Positions 26,861-38,639 of a DNA stretch of 64,000 nucleotides are shown here, piece by piece. The position numbers were made by a program, and so were the translations under genes. Under the pieces are notes generated by a model, which had not been told where the DNA came from, made no database searches, and was given only the letters and a program-made list of their open reading frames with translations. Every line of letters begins with the position of its first letter. Position 1 is the first letter of the stretch. Where the stretch lies: the NCBI GenBank assembly GCA_023548195.1, contig JAJHZJ010000014.1:13306718-13370717 (forward strand). The letters are read 5' to 3'. This stretch comes from Bettongia penicillata ogilbyi. Lineage: Eukaryota > Chordata > Mammalia > Diprotodontia > Potoroidae.

Positions 26861-27429
26861 GAACTATCATCTGCAATGATCAATTATATTTCCAAATCAA
26901 CTGTAATTAAGTATGTTACCCATCTCCAGACAGAGCAGTGATAAACTCAAGGCACAAAAAGAAAAATGTTTTTAATATGGCCACTGTGTGGATTTATTTT
27001 GCTTAACTATGTTTATTTGTTATGAGGGTTTTTCTTCTTTTCTCTTCCTCTTGATTTTTAATTAGGGGATAGGTTAGTTAAAGGAGAGGATTAGCAAGAG
27101 AGACGCCCCACTATCCCCAAAAGAGGACCATTGAAAAAAAATTTTTAAATGCACCGAAGTTAACAGAAGTAATTTCAAAAGGAAGCATGAATAAGTACGA
27201 CAGTTTTTAAATAGGTGGAAGCATATATGTTTTTCCAAAAAAGCAAGTGGTATAAATTGAAGATTAAATTTGCTGTACAATAATATTTTTGTGCTGTACA
27301 TAAAGTGCTCTTTTTTGGTTAAGTTCAGAATTCAAAAAAAAAAATCAAATGAAAGATTATGATAAAACAAAGAGATTGGAGAATGACAAATGATATCCTC
27401 ATGAAAAGAAGGAAGGAAGAGAACAACCT

Positions 27430-28275
27430 TGTTCCCTTATAAGTGAATTGAGACTGATTTTGATTCCTAGGAAAATTCTAGAATTTATTTCTGAAGAGAT
27501 GGTTGTTGAATATCTAGAAAGAGGATTAGCAATTACAAAGAGGAGGAATGGCTGAAGTCATGTTATAAGAAGAGTCCATGCTACATTATACTTATGTCCT
27601 TTTTTAAATATAATTAGTAAATTGATTGATGAAGGGAATACTTAGGAAATAGATTCTAGCAAAACTAAAATAAAGTATTCCACGTTACTTTTATAGAGAA
27701 GATGAAGAGATATGAATTTGACAATCATACAATCAGATGAATTTAAAAATGGGTGAACAACAAGACTCAATGTGGTAGAAGGCCTTCAGTACAGTATCTC
27801 AGAATTTCTTTGCCCGGTGAAAGTTAACACTCATCCATGACTTGGATAAAGACCTAGAAGACATGTTCTCATCAAACTTTCAGATAATACAAAGCTCAGA
27901 GGGAAAGCTCACAAAGTAAATAATGGCAGAAGGATCTTTACAGGGGAGAACACTAAGCTGCATTTAGTAAGATCAATGTCTTGCACTTGCTTTAAAATCA
28001 ATCAATTTTACAAGTAAATGATGAAGAAAGTATGAACAGCAAAAAATTGTCCTCAAAAAAATCTAAGATTTTAGTGGACTGCAAGCTCAATATTGGTCAG
28101 CACTGTGAAGTGGTAGTTAAAAAAATTTAATGCTAAACTGAGCTGCATTAAGAGAAGTACAGCTTTCAGATACAGGAAAGTGATAGTCTCACTATGTACC
28201 CTTGTTAGACCTCACTCAGAGTATAGTATTCACATCTGGGGCAACACAATTTAAGAAGAAAATGATAGGTCTTAA
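27430..28275 (+). repeat. CR1/L3-type LINE relic
   Basis: Decayed reverse-transcriptase sequence: ttgattcctaggaaaattct; catgttctcatcaaactttc; ttttagtggactgcaagctc; agaagtacagctttcagata; ttagacctcactcagagtat. The same order of blocks recurs at 45650-45960. Confidence 0.7.
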
Positions 28276-28276
28276 G

Positions 28277-28760
28277 GAATGTTAAGGGGTCCCCTGAATT
28301 TGTCTCCCCTGAGTTGTCGTATTTTCCAGAAACCCTGGACCTAGAGTATGCAAGAGGCCCTGACCGTGTCAAGGAAGAAACCCTCCTGAGCTGACATAAT
28401 TGGTTATTTGCACCTCAAGCTGGACTCCCTATGTATCCTTAGGAGTCAAGACAGGCACCTGTCAGTCAACACTAGAATGGAAAACTGCTTGTACAGCTGA
28501 CAGCCTTAAGTGGAGCCTAACAGCTCCCAAGGAAAAAGAATGCTGCTTCTGCCACTTTAATTATTCAAGATTTCTCCTCCTTCCCCCTCCCCACTCCCAT
28601 CTGAGTGGAGATTTTTGTTTCCCCTCCTCTCTCTGTTAAAATGTTATGAATATGCAAGCTTCTGTTTGAATTGTAAACTCTTTGCCCTTTCTTAGGGCTC
28701 CACATGCATGTTCATCTCTCTTGTAATAAATCAGGCTAAAGAGCAATGTCTCATGGACCT
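28277..28760 (+). mobile_element. Probable solo LTR of an endogenous retrovirus
   Basis: It begins TGTTAAGGGGTCCCCTG and contains a polyadenylation signal (cttgtaataaatcaggct at about 28720). It lies between CR1/L3 sequence and an L2 fragment that is unrelated to it, as expected of an insertion. No gag, pol or env is present. The 3' boundary and target duplication are not clear. Confidence 0.5.
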
Positions 28761-28789
28761 GAGAAATTTTTTTTGGTTAAAAAAAGGAG

Positions 28790-29560
28790 AGGGACCATCA
28801 CATCAATTATTAAGGTGATTTTCCTAAAGCATGAGTCTGACTATGTTACCCCATACTCAATAAACTTGAGTGGCTCCCTATCGCCTTCAAGATCATATAC
28901 AAAAGTCCTCTGTTTAGCATTAATGGTTCTTTGTAAACTAGCCCCCTCTTAAATTTCCAGTATTCTTACACCTCATATGGGCAACTGGAGCATAAAAGTT
29001 ATTTTGTTTCACACATAACTGAAAGCTTTGTGAAGTAGATGCTGGTATTTACATTAGCATAGAAAAAACACCCACTAATGCAGCTTTTCTGCCTTCTCAG
29101 ATGTGGTGGATTTATCACTATGTAGTAGGAATTTGTATGTTAACCATGGAGAAAAATGGTGACAAGGGAAAGTGTTAGCACTCAACTTAAAAGAACTACA
29201 ACACAAACCATCACTATTTATTCTTGAGCAATATATGAGAAATCTATGTTAAATAAGCCTTCTCTTATAGCCTTTTGATTATGTCAGGCATAGATCATTT
29301 AGCTGTGCATCACAACTCACAATTCTATATGTTGAAATTTTTGTTCAATTGCTACTTCTTTCAAGCTTTCACTGATTTCTCCAATCAAAAGTCATCTCTC
29401 TTGCCTCAGTTTTTGTCTAAAATTTCTTGCATACCCTTATATTTTACTTATATTTTATTATTCCCAACTAGACCGCCAATTTTGTAGTTCTTGCCAAGAG
29501 GAATTGTGCTGTGCTTTGTCTTTGTATATTGAGCAACTTGCACATTGTAATTGCTCATAA
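28790..29560 (+). repeat. L2-type LINE 3' portion
   Basis: Sense L2: aaggtgattttcctaaagca, ttgagtggctccctatcgcc, then a second part at 29290-29560 (aagctttcactgatttctcc). An unassigned 300-bp stretch separates the two parts. Confidence 0.65.
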
Positions 29561-29639
29561 TTGCTTGATCACTTAGTATAAGGCACTATGCAAAGTGCTA
29601 TAGATTAAAGAAGATAATATAAGATATGATTCTTGTCAA

Positions 29640-29875
29640 TATTGTGCATGGCATACAGCACTGTAGGGAGTCAGAAGACCAGGGTCTGGTCCCAGCTCTG
29701 TCCCTAATATATGCAAATGTGAGCAAGTCATTTAAATTCACTGACTTAGTTTTTTTATCTCTAAAGTGGGGAATGATAATCTCTTCCTATGTACTTTATA
29801 CGGTGGCAGTTAAAATCCAAATAAATGATTGATATGCAATTTTAAAGTTGTAAAGTGCTATATAACTAATTATAA
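29640..29875 (+). repeat. MIR-like SINE
   Basis: Weak MIR-type core (gggagtcagaagaccagggt, gagcaagtcatttaaattca, agttgtaaagtgctatataa). Confidence 0.6.
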
Positions 29876-29899
29876 GCACTAGTATATTATTATTATTAA

Positions 29900-31030
29900 A
29901 GAGATAAGAAAAGCACAGGTAACATAAAGCATAGGTTGTCAACTAAATCAACATAGTTCAGTGAAAGGGGAGATGACATAATAATTAATATTTATACAGA
30001 CCTTTAAAGTCTGCAAAGTGTTCTGTGTATAACATTTTAATTGAATCTTACAGGGAGGTAATACATATACTATCTATTTCATTCCTCTCTACTTGGATTT
30101 CTACCTTACTTTTACAACATAGCGAAGCCAGTGCTAATCCCTTCTGCCTCACAAAACACTTTATTTTGCCCCAACTTTCAAGTATTTATCATGTAATTTA
30201 GTGTATTTTAGAGTTAGTTATTTTACCAATTAGAATTACAGATTTAGATCCAGGAGATTCCCCTCATTTTGCACAAAACAAAACTGAGACCCAGAGAATT
30301 AGACTGAATGGTTCAAGGTCATATAGGTGGCAATCAGCAATCAGTATTTATTGTCACCAATATCGCTCCCCCCACCCCATCATATGGATGAGCATTTAAG
30401 AGGTTATGATATATTGGGCACTGTGCTAAGGGTTAGGGAGACTAAGAAAAGACAAAAACCATCCTTTCCCTTAAGAATTTATAGGGTTTTTGGTTTTTTT
30501 TAGCAGAAAGATTTCTACCCAAGGCTTCTGCAGGGCTCCAAATCCATTCCTTTCCCTGAAGCTAACCTAGAGTATGAACTCATGCTTCTAAAGCTCTCTG
30601 CCAGCTACGTCATGAGTGTTCTATCGCTTAAAGCACCCTTTCCAGCTTCCTCCCCTCCGCATCATTCTGGTCAACTTTCCCAATAGTTCTTGATATAACC
30701 TTACATATACCTGGGGGATCAGGAGACAGACTTAGACAAGTGGCTAGGGGCAGGAAGGATGTGGATGTGGTTTACTACACACCAAGGTGAAGATCATGAA
30801 TAGTATGGTCTGGCTAAAGAGACAGGATGATGGGGAAAATGGGGGAGAAAAGATTGGAAGGTTGGAGGCCAGATTTTGGAAGGAATTTCAGCCTTCTCAA
30901 GATCTCTAATTGGGTGATAAAATACATTGAATTTTTGTATACTAGAGACTCAGCAGGAGGAATACTGGTGTAAAAATAAACAATAGTCAAAGAACTACTA
31001 TAACATTAGTAAGGAAAAAATGGTTTGAAC
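29900..31030. other. PACS2 intron F-G, mostly unassigned
   Basis: Apart from a short MIR/L3-like piece at about 30230-30340 (aaaactgagacccagagaat) and an inverted L2 tail at 30395-30490, I see no gene or clear repeat here. Confidence 0.45.
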
Positions 31031-31034
31031 TTAC

Positions 31035-31097
31035 GTAAGATACAGCGTCAGAAACAATGTCTCCCTGATGCTTCTTTGTCTTTTCAGGCACTTCCAC
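31035..31097 (-). CDS. PACS2: PACS2 exon F (about residues 351-371)
   Basis: A 63-nt exon (21 codons, phase 0 to 0) encoding VEVPEKTKKHQGDIVSDAV plus SY. The PEKT and VSDxV landmarks match human residues near 354 and 370; the rest is divergent, as expected for a flexible linker. The acceptor is TTCCAAGCAG and the donor GTAAGT. The symmetrical phases and small size mean it could be included or skipped without frame loss; the sequence alone does not show whether that happens. Confidence 0.9.
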
Positions 31098-31428
31098 CTG
31101 CTTGGAACAAGACAGCAGCAGTCAGAAAAAAAGTCTAAAATGGAGCACTTAATATTTCATGATAAAAGGCACATCAAGGGCTCTAAGATTAATAGAAAAA
31201 ATCCATAGAAAAAGTAAGAAAAAGACAGAGAAAGCTACCTAGAACTAGCTAATTTCAAGAAAGTGATCAGGATAAATATTTGTCCAATAGGTTAGGAATA
31301 ATAAGCTTGTAAGAAGTCATATGACTTTCATATATTAAATGTGATACAATAATTTCCTCTGAGACAGATTTAATTAGACTAAAGGGCCAGAGGCGGGTTT
31401 ACAGGCTGCAGTTTCTATTTAATTGTTA

Positions 31429-31596
<168 letters not shown>

Positions 31597-32101
31597 TCAG
31601 AGCTTTATTTCAACAATTCAAACAAATCTCACTTGTCCCCAGAAAACCCTGATGAAAAAGAATTCTCAGCAGATTCCAAATTTAATAGAAAATTGAAGTT
31701 GGAGCTTCCAAAGTGAATTAGATTGAGGAGGATCTCAAGTCTGACAACTTTCTCTCGGAGGAAAGCTATTAATAAACAGCATCATAACTGGGACACTCCA
31801 GTAAACTCTGTTTAGTGGGCCTATATAGCATTCACTTACTCTTAAAATTTTTAAAATAAAACATGATTTAGTGCCTATCTATTCATGGGAAAGGCTACCG
31901 AGAGCTCCCTAATAGAAGGAAAAACATGCATGAACTTCCTGTCTGATAGACTTCTTTTGTTCTGAGGATAAAAAGAAAAAATGAGGATGTAACTTAACCA
32001 ACTTCAAAGGATTAAGAGTATCTGAACATTTCTTAGCTTAGTAGATAGGGATGACAAATCTGGTTGGGTTGTAGTGAACCACTGTCTATCAATCTTCTTA
32101 C

Positions 32102-32259
32102 CTTAACTTTGGTTTAGGAGTACTGAGGACACTGCCATCATCTTCCATTTCAGCGCTACTGTCACTTGGATTCTCAATATCTAAAGTATCATATAGGAGA
32201 TCCAAGTCCTCTTCAACTTCTGGGACATGTTCTGCTGGGTCTTGCTCTGAGTCTAGCAC
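32102..32259 (-). CDS. PACS2: PACS2 exon D (about residues 268-320), acidic autoregulatory region
   Basis: This 158-nt exon opens with [20 protein letters not shown], continues with [20 protein letters not shown], and ends [12 protein letters not shown] plus the first two bases of Arg. Acidic and serine residues dominate. In PACS-1 the equivalent region carries the CK2-controlled autoregulatory acidic cluster; I infer a similar role here. The acceptor is TTAAATATAG and the donor GTAAGAAG. It follows exon C in phase 0 and joins exon E through an AG|G arginine codon. Confidence 0.95.
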
Positions 32260-32750
32260 CTATATTTAAGAAAGAAGAACATAAATAAAAGAAAGGTCAG
32301 ATATCATAGGAACAATAAGAAATGTAAGCAAGTGATTTGCTGTAGTTGTAAACAAAAGAAATGTCCAAGGTACAATGCTGACTTGTTCTTCAGAAATAAA
32401 AAAAAAAAGCAGAACAAAATTTTATATACAAGTTCTTCTACTAAAGACTTTGCAAACATAGATCAATATGATTTTCAAGTATTTTTTGAAGCAATTCTAA
32501 TGTAAGTCTATTAAAGTATGAAGGACAAGGGAAGGTTACCTATTAAAGAATCAAGATTGGATGTATGTGGGGAGGGGAGGAAAAGAATTATTTATGAATT
32601 CAAGCAATACAAAAATATTTTTCTATTCTTACCTTGCTATTTCAAATTTTTAAATATATTTTATCCAAGGAACTCTTTTTAAGGAAAAGAGGTAAACATG
32701 ACCAATCAAGTTTCCTTCTACTTATTTCATCTCACAGTAAGTGGAAAATA
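32260..32750. other. PACS2 intron C-D, 3' part, unassigned
   Basis: AT-rich sequence immediately upstream of exon D in transcript order. No exon or repeat family recognised. Confidence 0.4.
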
Positions 32751-32789
32751 GGAATTAGTCAAATTTTCTAAATGCAATCTTGAGAGAAG

Positions 32790-34230
32790 TTGAAGAGTAC
32801 ATGACTTCTCAAAGGAACACTCCCATATTTCTGAATTTTCAAGAAATTATTTTCTTCAGTAAGCTGTTGAACTTCCTTTTCCACCAGGCAAAGCACTCTT
32901 CTCCTCACTGGCTCCTTGGACCACTTTTACTATTCGGCCTAGTCAGTCCTCTAAAATGTTATTTTTCTCAGCATTCTCCTGTGTCTCCTCCACCAAGCTG
33001 TCAAAACATTGCTCATAATTTTCTTGTATCACTGTCATTTCTTCTCTCAATTTTTTCTTCACCTCTCCTACTTGACTTTCAAAATCCTTCCAGAGCTCTT
33101 CCATGTCCTGAGACTAATTCACATTTTTCTCAGAGGCTTTGCCTCCATTTTGCCATCTCGGTTTTACAACTCTTATTTCTTAATTTTTTTAAAAAAAGTT
33201 CTCATTTTCAATATTTTTATCTATTTCTAAAATTCTATTTAAATTCTGTGTTCAAATTTCCTTCCTCTCTCCAATAAACTCTCCCACCCACTAAGAAGGC
33301 AAACTAGTAGGATTATCTCAATCATACCTGCGAAATCAAGGAAAACATATTTCCCTATTCGCTGCATTACAAAAAGAGCAAAAAAAAAAAAAAAAAAAGA
33401 AAAAAATAAAGTGAGAAAATTAAACTTTAATTTGTACTCTGAGTTCACCAGATCTTTTTCCAGAGGAAAGGGATTTTTCATTGAGAGCTCTTTGGAATTA
33501 TCTTAGATCACTATATTGATAGCCAAGTCTTTCACAGTTGATCACTATCATAACATTGTTGTTATTATGTGCAGTGATCTCTTGTTCTTTTCATTTCACC
33601 CTGCATCAGTTCATATAGGTCTTCCATATTTTTCTGAAACTATCCACACTGAGAATTCTTACGGCACAATAGTCCTCAAATACAATCATATCCCAGTCGT
33701 TCAGTCATTTCCCCAACTGACGGCATCCCAAGAATTCTTTGCCACAACCAAAAGAGCTGGTCTAAGTATTTTTGTACATACTGAAGTTTTTCCAAATTGT
33801 TCTTTGATGTCTTTGGGATACAGACCTAGCAGTAGTCAATGGGTATGCAGTTTACTAGCCTTAAGTGCTAGTTCCAAATTGTTCTCCAGAATGGTTGATT
33901 CAGTTCACCAGTCCACCAGTAGTTCATTAATGTACTTATTTTCTCCCTCATCTCCTCAAGCATATGCTTTCTGAAAGATGTGAGGTGGTACCTCAAAGTT
34001 GCTTTAATTTTCATTTCCCTAAGCAATAGAAACTTAGAGCATTTTTTCATTGACTATAAATATCTTTAATTTCTTCTTTTAAAAACTGCCTATTCATATC
34101 CTTCAACTATCAGTCGAAGAATGTCTTTTATTTTTATAAATTCGACTCAGTTCTATACACTTTGAGAAATGCAGTCTTTATAAAAGAAACTTGCTGCAAA
34201 TTTTTTTTGAAATTACTTATTGTCTATGGT
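32790..34230 (-). repeat. Marsupial L1, antisense, internally deleted
   Basis: 32790-33190 is antisense ORF1 coiled coil (tgacttctcaaa.. and ttgactttcaaaatccttcc). 33240-34230 is the antisense ORF2 end and 3' region (ttcacagttgatcactatca, atttccccaactgacggcat, ctttgggatacagacctagc). A poly(A/T)-rich run lies at 33380-33400. The 165- and 152-codon plus-strand ORFs here are LINE shadows. Confidence 0.75.
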
Positions 34231-34239
34231 ATCTTTTAA

Positions 34240-36415
34240 CAAAATATAGTCTCCCTAATTATCTCTTTTAATTAGGTCTATTTTTGCTTTTACTTTGTCT
34301 GAGATGATGTTTATGACCCAGGCTTTTTTTTTTACTTCAGCTGAAGTATGTTAAGATTCTATTCCAGCCCTTTAAATGCACTTAAGTGTCTTTCTCTTTA
34401 AAGTATTTCTCTTATAAACAACTTATTGTTGGATTCCGACTTCTGATCCTTTTTGCTATCTGCTTATGCTATGCTCATCCCATTCACAGTTATGATTACT
34501 AATTGTGTATTTTCCTCTATCCCATTTTCTTGTTTCTTCCTCTTTTTATCTGGTTACTCCTCAAAAGTCTATGTTGCTTCTAACTACTGTCTCTCTTAAT
34601 CTGTCTTTCCTTTTACTATATTCCTTCTTTCTCTCCCTTCCTACTTCCCAATTGAGTAAGTTACATTTCTATACACAATTCAGTATGTACCTAATCTTCC
34701 TTCTTTGAACCAAAATGAAAGTGAGGTTCAAGTATTGCCTGCCACCACCATTTCTGACTCCACTATAAAAGCACTTTCTTTTATGTGAGAAATTTTCCCT
34801 ATTCTACCTCTCCCTTCTCCCAGTGCATCCCTCTTTCTCACCCTTCATTTTTTTTGGAGGTCATTCCAACACAGCTGACTCATGCTCATGCCCTCACAGT
34901 CCATGTAAACTCCTTTTTAACTTCTTTAATAAGTTCTTAGGAGTTACATGTATCATCTTTCAATGTAAGAATGTAAAGAATTGAACTTTTAGCTTCTTAT
35001 GATTTCTCCATGCTTACTTTTTTACTTGTCTTTTGCACCTTTTTTGTCATTTGGGTTAGCCTATTTTTTTAAAAGTTAGTTTTATTTATTTTATACTTTT
35101 TCAACATTTAATTCCAGAAGTTTTTAATTTTCTCCCTCTCCCTTCCCAAGATGGCATGCAATCTGATATAGGCTCTACACATACATTCCTATTAAACACA
35201 CTTTCGTATTCGTCACATTGCATAGAAGAATTATAATGAATGGGAGAAACTATGAGAAAGAAAACAAAACAAAAAAGAAAATAGTCTGCTTTGCTCTGCA
35301 TTCTGACTCCACAGATCTTTCTCTGGATGTAGATGGCACTTTCCATCATAAGGTTTTTTGGAATTGTTTTAGGTCCTTGCATTGCTGAGCAGGGCTAAAT
35401 CTACCAAAATCAGTCATCGCATACTATGGCTGTTCCTATGTACAATGTTTTCCTGGTGCTGCTCGCTTCATTCAGCATCAGTTTATATGTCTTTCCAGGT
35501 TTTTCTGAAATGTGCTTGTTCATCATTTTTTATAGCACAATAGTATTCCATTACATTCATATTCCACAACTTGTTCAGCCATTCTGGGTTAGTCTATTTT
35601 TCAAGGTGTTTTTTTAAAGCATTTTTTTGGGTCTCCTTTAGCAAACTATTGACTTGTTCTTCATGATTTTCTTGCATCACTCTCATTTCTCTTCTCAATT
35701 TTTACTCTACTCCTCTTGCTTGATTTTCAAAATCCTTTTTGAGTTCTTCCACATCCTGTGACTAATTCACATTTTTCTTGGAGGCTTTAGATATAGGAGT
35801 TCTGACTTTGTTGTCTTATTCTAGTTGTATATTTTGATATTCCTTGCCACCAAAGTAAGACTCTACAATCTAGTTTTTTTCCCCCCGCCATTTGCTCATT
35901 TTCCAAACCAATTACTTGCCTTTTTAGCTCTTTGTTAAGGTAGATCTCTGCTTCCACTGTGGACGGTATACTGTCCCAGAATTCAAGGGCTTTGTGCAGT
36001 TATTTTCAGAGATATTTCTAGGGACTGGTAAATTTTATGTTCTTCCAAAGCTGTATGATGAAAGGAGAGGTGTTTACTCCTTTCCTATTGACTTCTAACT
36101 TGTTTTTGATGTTTGTGGGTTGAGAAATCTAGAGCTTGCCACAGCTACCAGTGATTCAGTCCCCTGAGAACTGCTCTAGTCCTATCTGTGCTGGCACGGT
36201 CCATGCTGAATCACACTCTTCTCTCAGATTGCTGCAACAGACCTTTCCTCTCAATTGTCCAGCTTATCACAAGCTGGAAATTTGTTTCACTGTGTTATTT
36301 GTAGGTTCCACTGCTCTAGAAGTTATTTAGAGTTATTTTTTACAGGTATTTGGGAAGGTTTGGGGGACAGCTCAAAAAAGTCCCTGCTTTTACTCTGCAA
36401 TGTTGGCTCCACCCT
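34240..36415 (-). repeat. Nested antisense L1 copies
   Basis: 34240-35080 is an antisense inter-ORF/endonuclease region (tttgtctgagatgatgttta). 35090-35600 is another L1 3' end. 35610-36415 is antisense ORF1 and 5' UTR, ending at the inverted 5' terminus ggctccaccctccc. The pieces indicate an L1 with an internal deletion inside an older one. Confidence 0.7.
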
Positions 36416-38222
36416 CCCATTTTGTACTTGTCTTGAGTCTGGTGTGTTTGAATGTCAGATTTTCCATTCAATTCCGGTCTTTTAATCAGAAAAGCTTGAA
36501 AGTCCTTTATGTCGTTAAACAGGCATTTCTTTCTGTAAAGCATTACACTCAGCTTTGCTGGGTAGGTTATTCTTGATTGTAATCCTAGATCCTATGCCTT
36601 TCTGAATATCGTATTTCATCATGTTTGCTCTGTTAACACAGAAGCCACTAAATCTTGTGTGATGCCAACTATAGTTCCATTATAATGCCTGGTTTCTTTC
36701 TGGCTGCTTAGAGTATTTTCTTTCTATCTGTGAGTTCTGGAATTTGGCTATAATATTCCTGGGAGTTTTCACTTTGGGATCTCTTTTATGAGGTGATTGA
36801 TGGAATCTTTCAATTTCTGTTTTACCTTCTGGTTCGAGGATATCAGGGCAAGTTTTCTCTGATAATTTCTTGAAATATGATGCCCAGGTCTTTTTTGGAT
36901 CATGTGTTTCAGCTAGTACAATAATTCTTTAAATTATGTCTCTTGGATCCATTTTCCAGATAAGCTGCTTTTCCAATTATATATTTCATATTTTCTCCAA
37001 TTTTTCTATTCTTTTGACTTGGTTTTGTTTCTTGATATGTTTCAGAGACACCAGCTTCCACTTGCCCATTTCTCATTATTAAAGAATTATTTTCTTCTGT
37101 GAAATTTTGTAGCTCTTTTTCCATTTGACATATTCTATTTTTTAAGGACTTATTTCTTCAGTGAATTTTGTGCCTATTTTACCACTGAGTCAATCTGGTA
37201 TTTTAAGTTGTTATTTTCTTTAGTATTTTTGGTACTACTTTTACCAAGCTGCCCAATTCTCCTTTCATTTAATTCTTACAATTAGGAATTTCTTGCATCA
37301 TACTCTTTTCTCAGTTTTTCCTCTACCACTCATCTCTTTCTTTAACTCTTCCAGAAATTCTTGTTGGGCTTCAGTCCAATTAGTATTTTCCTTTGAGGCT
37401 TTCTGGGTAGCTGTTTTCATGTTGTTGTCTTGTTCTGAATTTATTTCTTGGTCTTCTCTACCACTATAAGTAGCTTTCTATGTTCAAATTTTCTTTTACT
37501 GTTGTTTGCTCATTTTACAACCTATTTCTTGACTTTGAATTTTATGTTAAAACTGGGCTCGGCTAACCTGGGGATGGAGAGGTACTATTGATACCAAGCT
37601 TCAGGAATTCTCATGCTTTTATTTTCAGAGCTACTTCTGAGGGTCTGCAAATTTTTGGTGCTTCTAAGGTGGTGTGATTCTGGGATAGGTATGGTCACAG
37701 CTCTTTTGGTCTGTGCTCTGGTCTTTACCCAAAAAAGGTGCCTGTTCCCTTGAAGCCACAAGTGCTAGTGCTCCTCTTTGGTTTGGAACTGTAACCAGGG
37801 ACCCTGCTCCCATGTGAGAGATCACAAGTACTCCTCTCAAACCTGAGCCTATCATGCATAATTAAATATGGGAAACAGAGTTGTCTTTCATCACCAGCTG
37901 TACTGGCAGGAAAGGGTTCCCTGTAATCTCTTTTTGAGCAGTTGTCCCAACCCCTCATTGTCTCTAGGCTAAGATCTTCCAAAACTGCTGCTGCTGCCGT
38001 GTGTGGGATCTACAGATTACCACCTCTGTGTAACAGATTTTTCTTTCCTACCTCTTTAAGTATTTTTAGGCTAGAAAAAAGTCTCTTCTCAATCTTTAGT
38101 TGGTTCTGCTGCTCCAACATTTGATTTGAGGCATTATTTTGAAGCTGTTTCCAGGGAAATGTTGGGTGAGTCCAGCTGGGTGATAGCTACCCTTAAAATT
38201 CATCATTTTGGCTTTGTCCCTA
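36416..38222 (-). repeat. Marsupial L1/HAL1 ORF1 and 5' UTR, antisense
   Basis: The minus strand encodes ORF1 pieces such as MEKELQNFTEENNSL and LENGSKRHNLK, homologous to the better-preserved ORF1 at 61599-61979. 37500-38222 is the antisense 5' UTR and ends near the inverted AAAATGATG leader. Confidence 0.8.
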
Positions 38223-38269
38223 TTTCTTAATTTTTAATAGAAGCAGTACTGAATAATTAAAGATCTAAC

Positions 38270-38350
38270 CAACCTACACACACATTATATATATATAACA
38301 TGCATATATACAGGTACATATCACATATATATATAACTATATATCATGCC
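38270..38350. repeat. TA/CA-rich microsatellite
   Basis: Degenerate alternating TA and CA units (acattatatatatataacat and similar). Confidence 0.85.
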
Positions 38351-38639
38351 TACAGGTGTATATGGGAGGAAAGAAGAAGCTTTTACGAAGCAATGAAAAA
38401 ATAATTCACTGGCATGAGGTTTGAACGGACAATATGTGAAAGTGATCAGGCTTTAAAAAATGTTTCTGAAGAAAATCAATCAAACAGTTTTGGTGGGATA
38501 TGTAACAAGAGGCAATGTTCTATAAATGTTAAGTACTATATTTGGATTCAGTAAGACTTGGGGTCAGATCTTATCTTTGACACTATTTACATGTGACATG
38601 GACAACTCACTTAATCTATCTGAGGTAACTTTCTAAGAT

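Noticed and set aside
32780..33277. 165-codon plus-strand ORF
   Set aside because: It is the antisense of an L1 ORF1 coiled-coil region; the Phe/Leu/Ser richness comes from reading purine-rich coding sequence backwards.
33516..33974. 152-codon plus-strand ORF
   Set aside because: Antisense of the L1 ORF2 end and 3' region, matching other antisense copies at 35.1, 41.7 and 54.4 kb.
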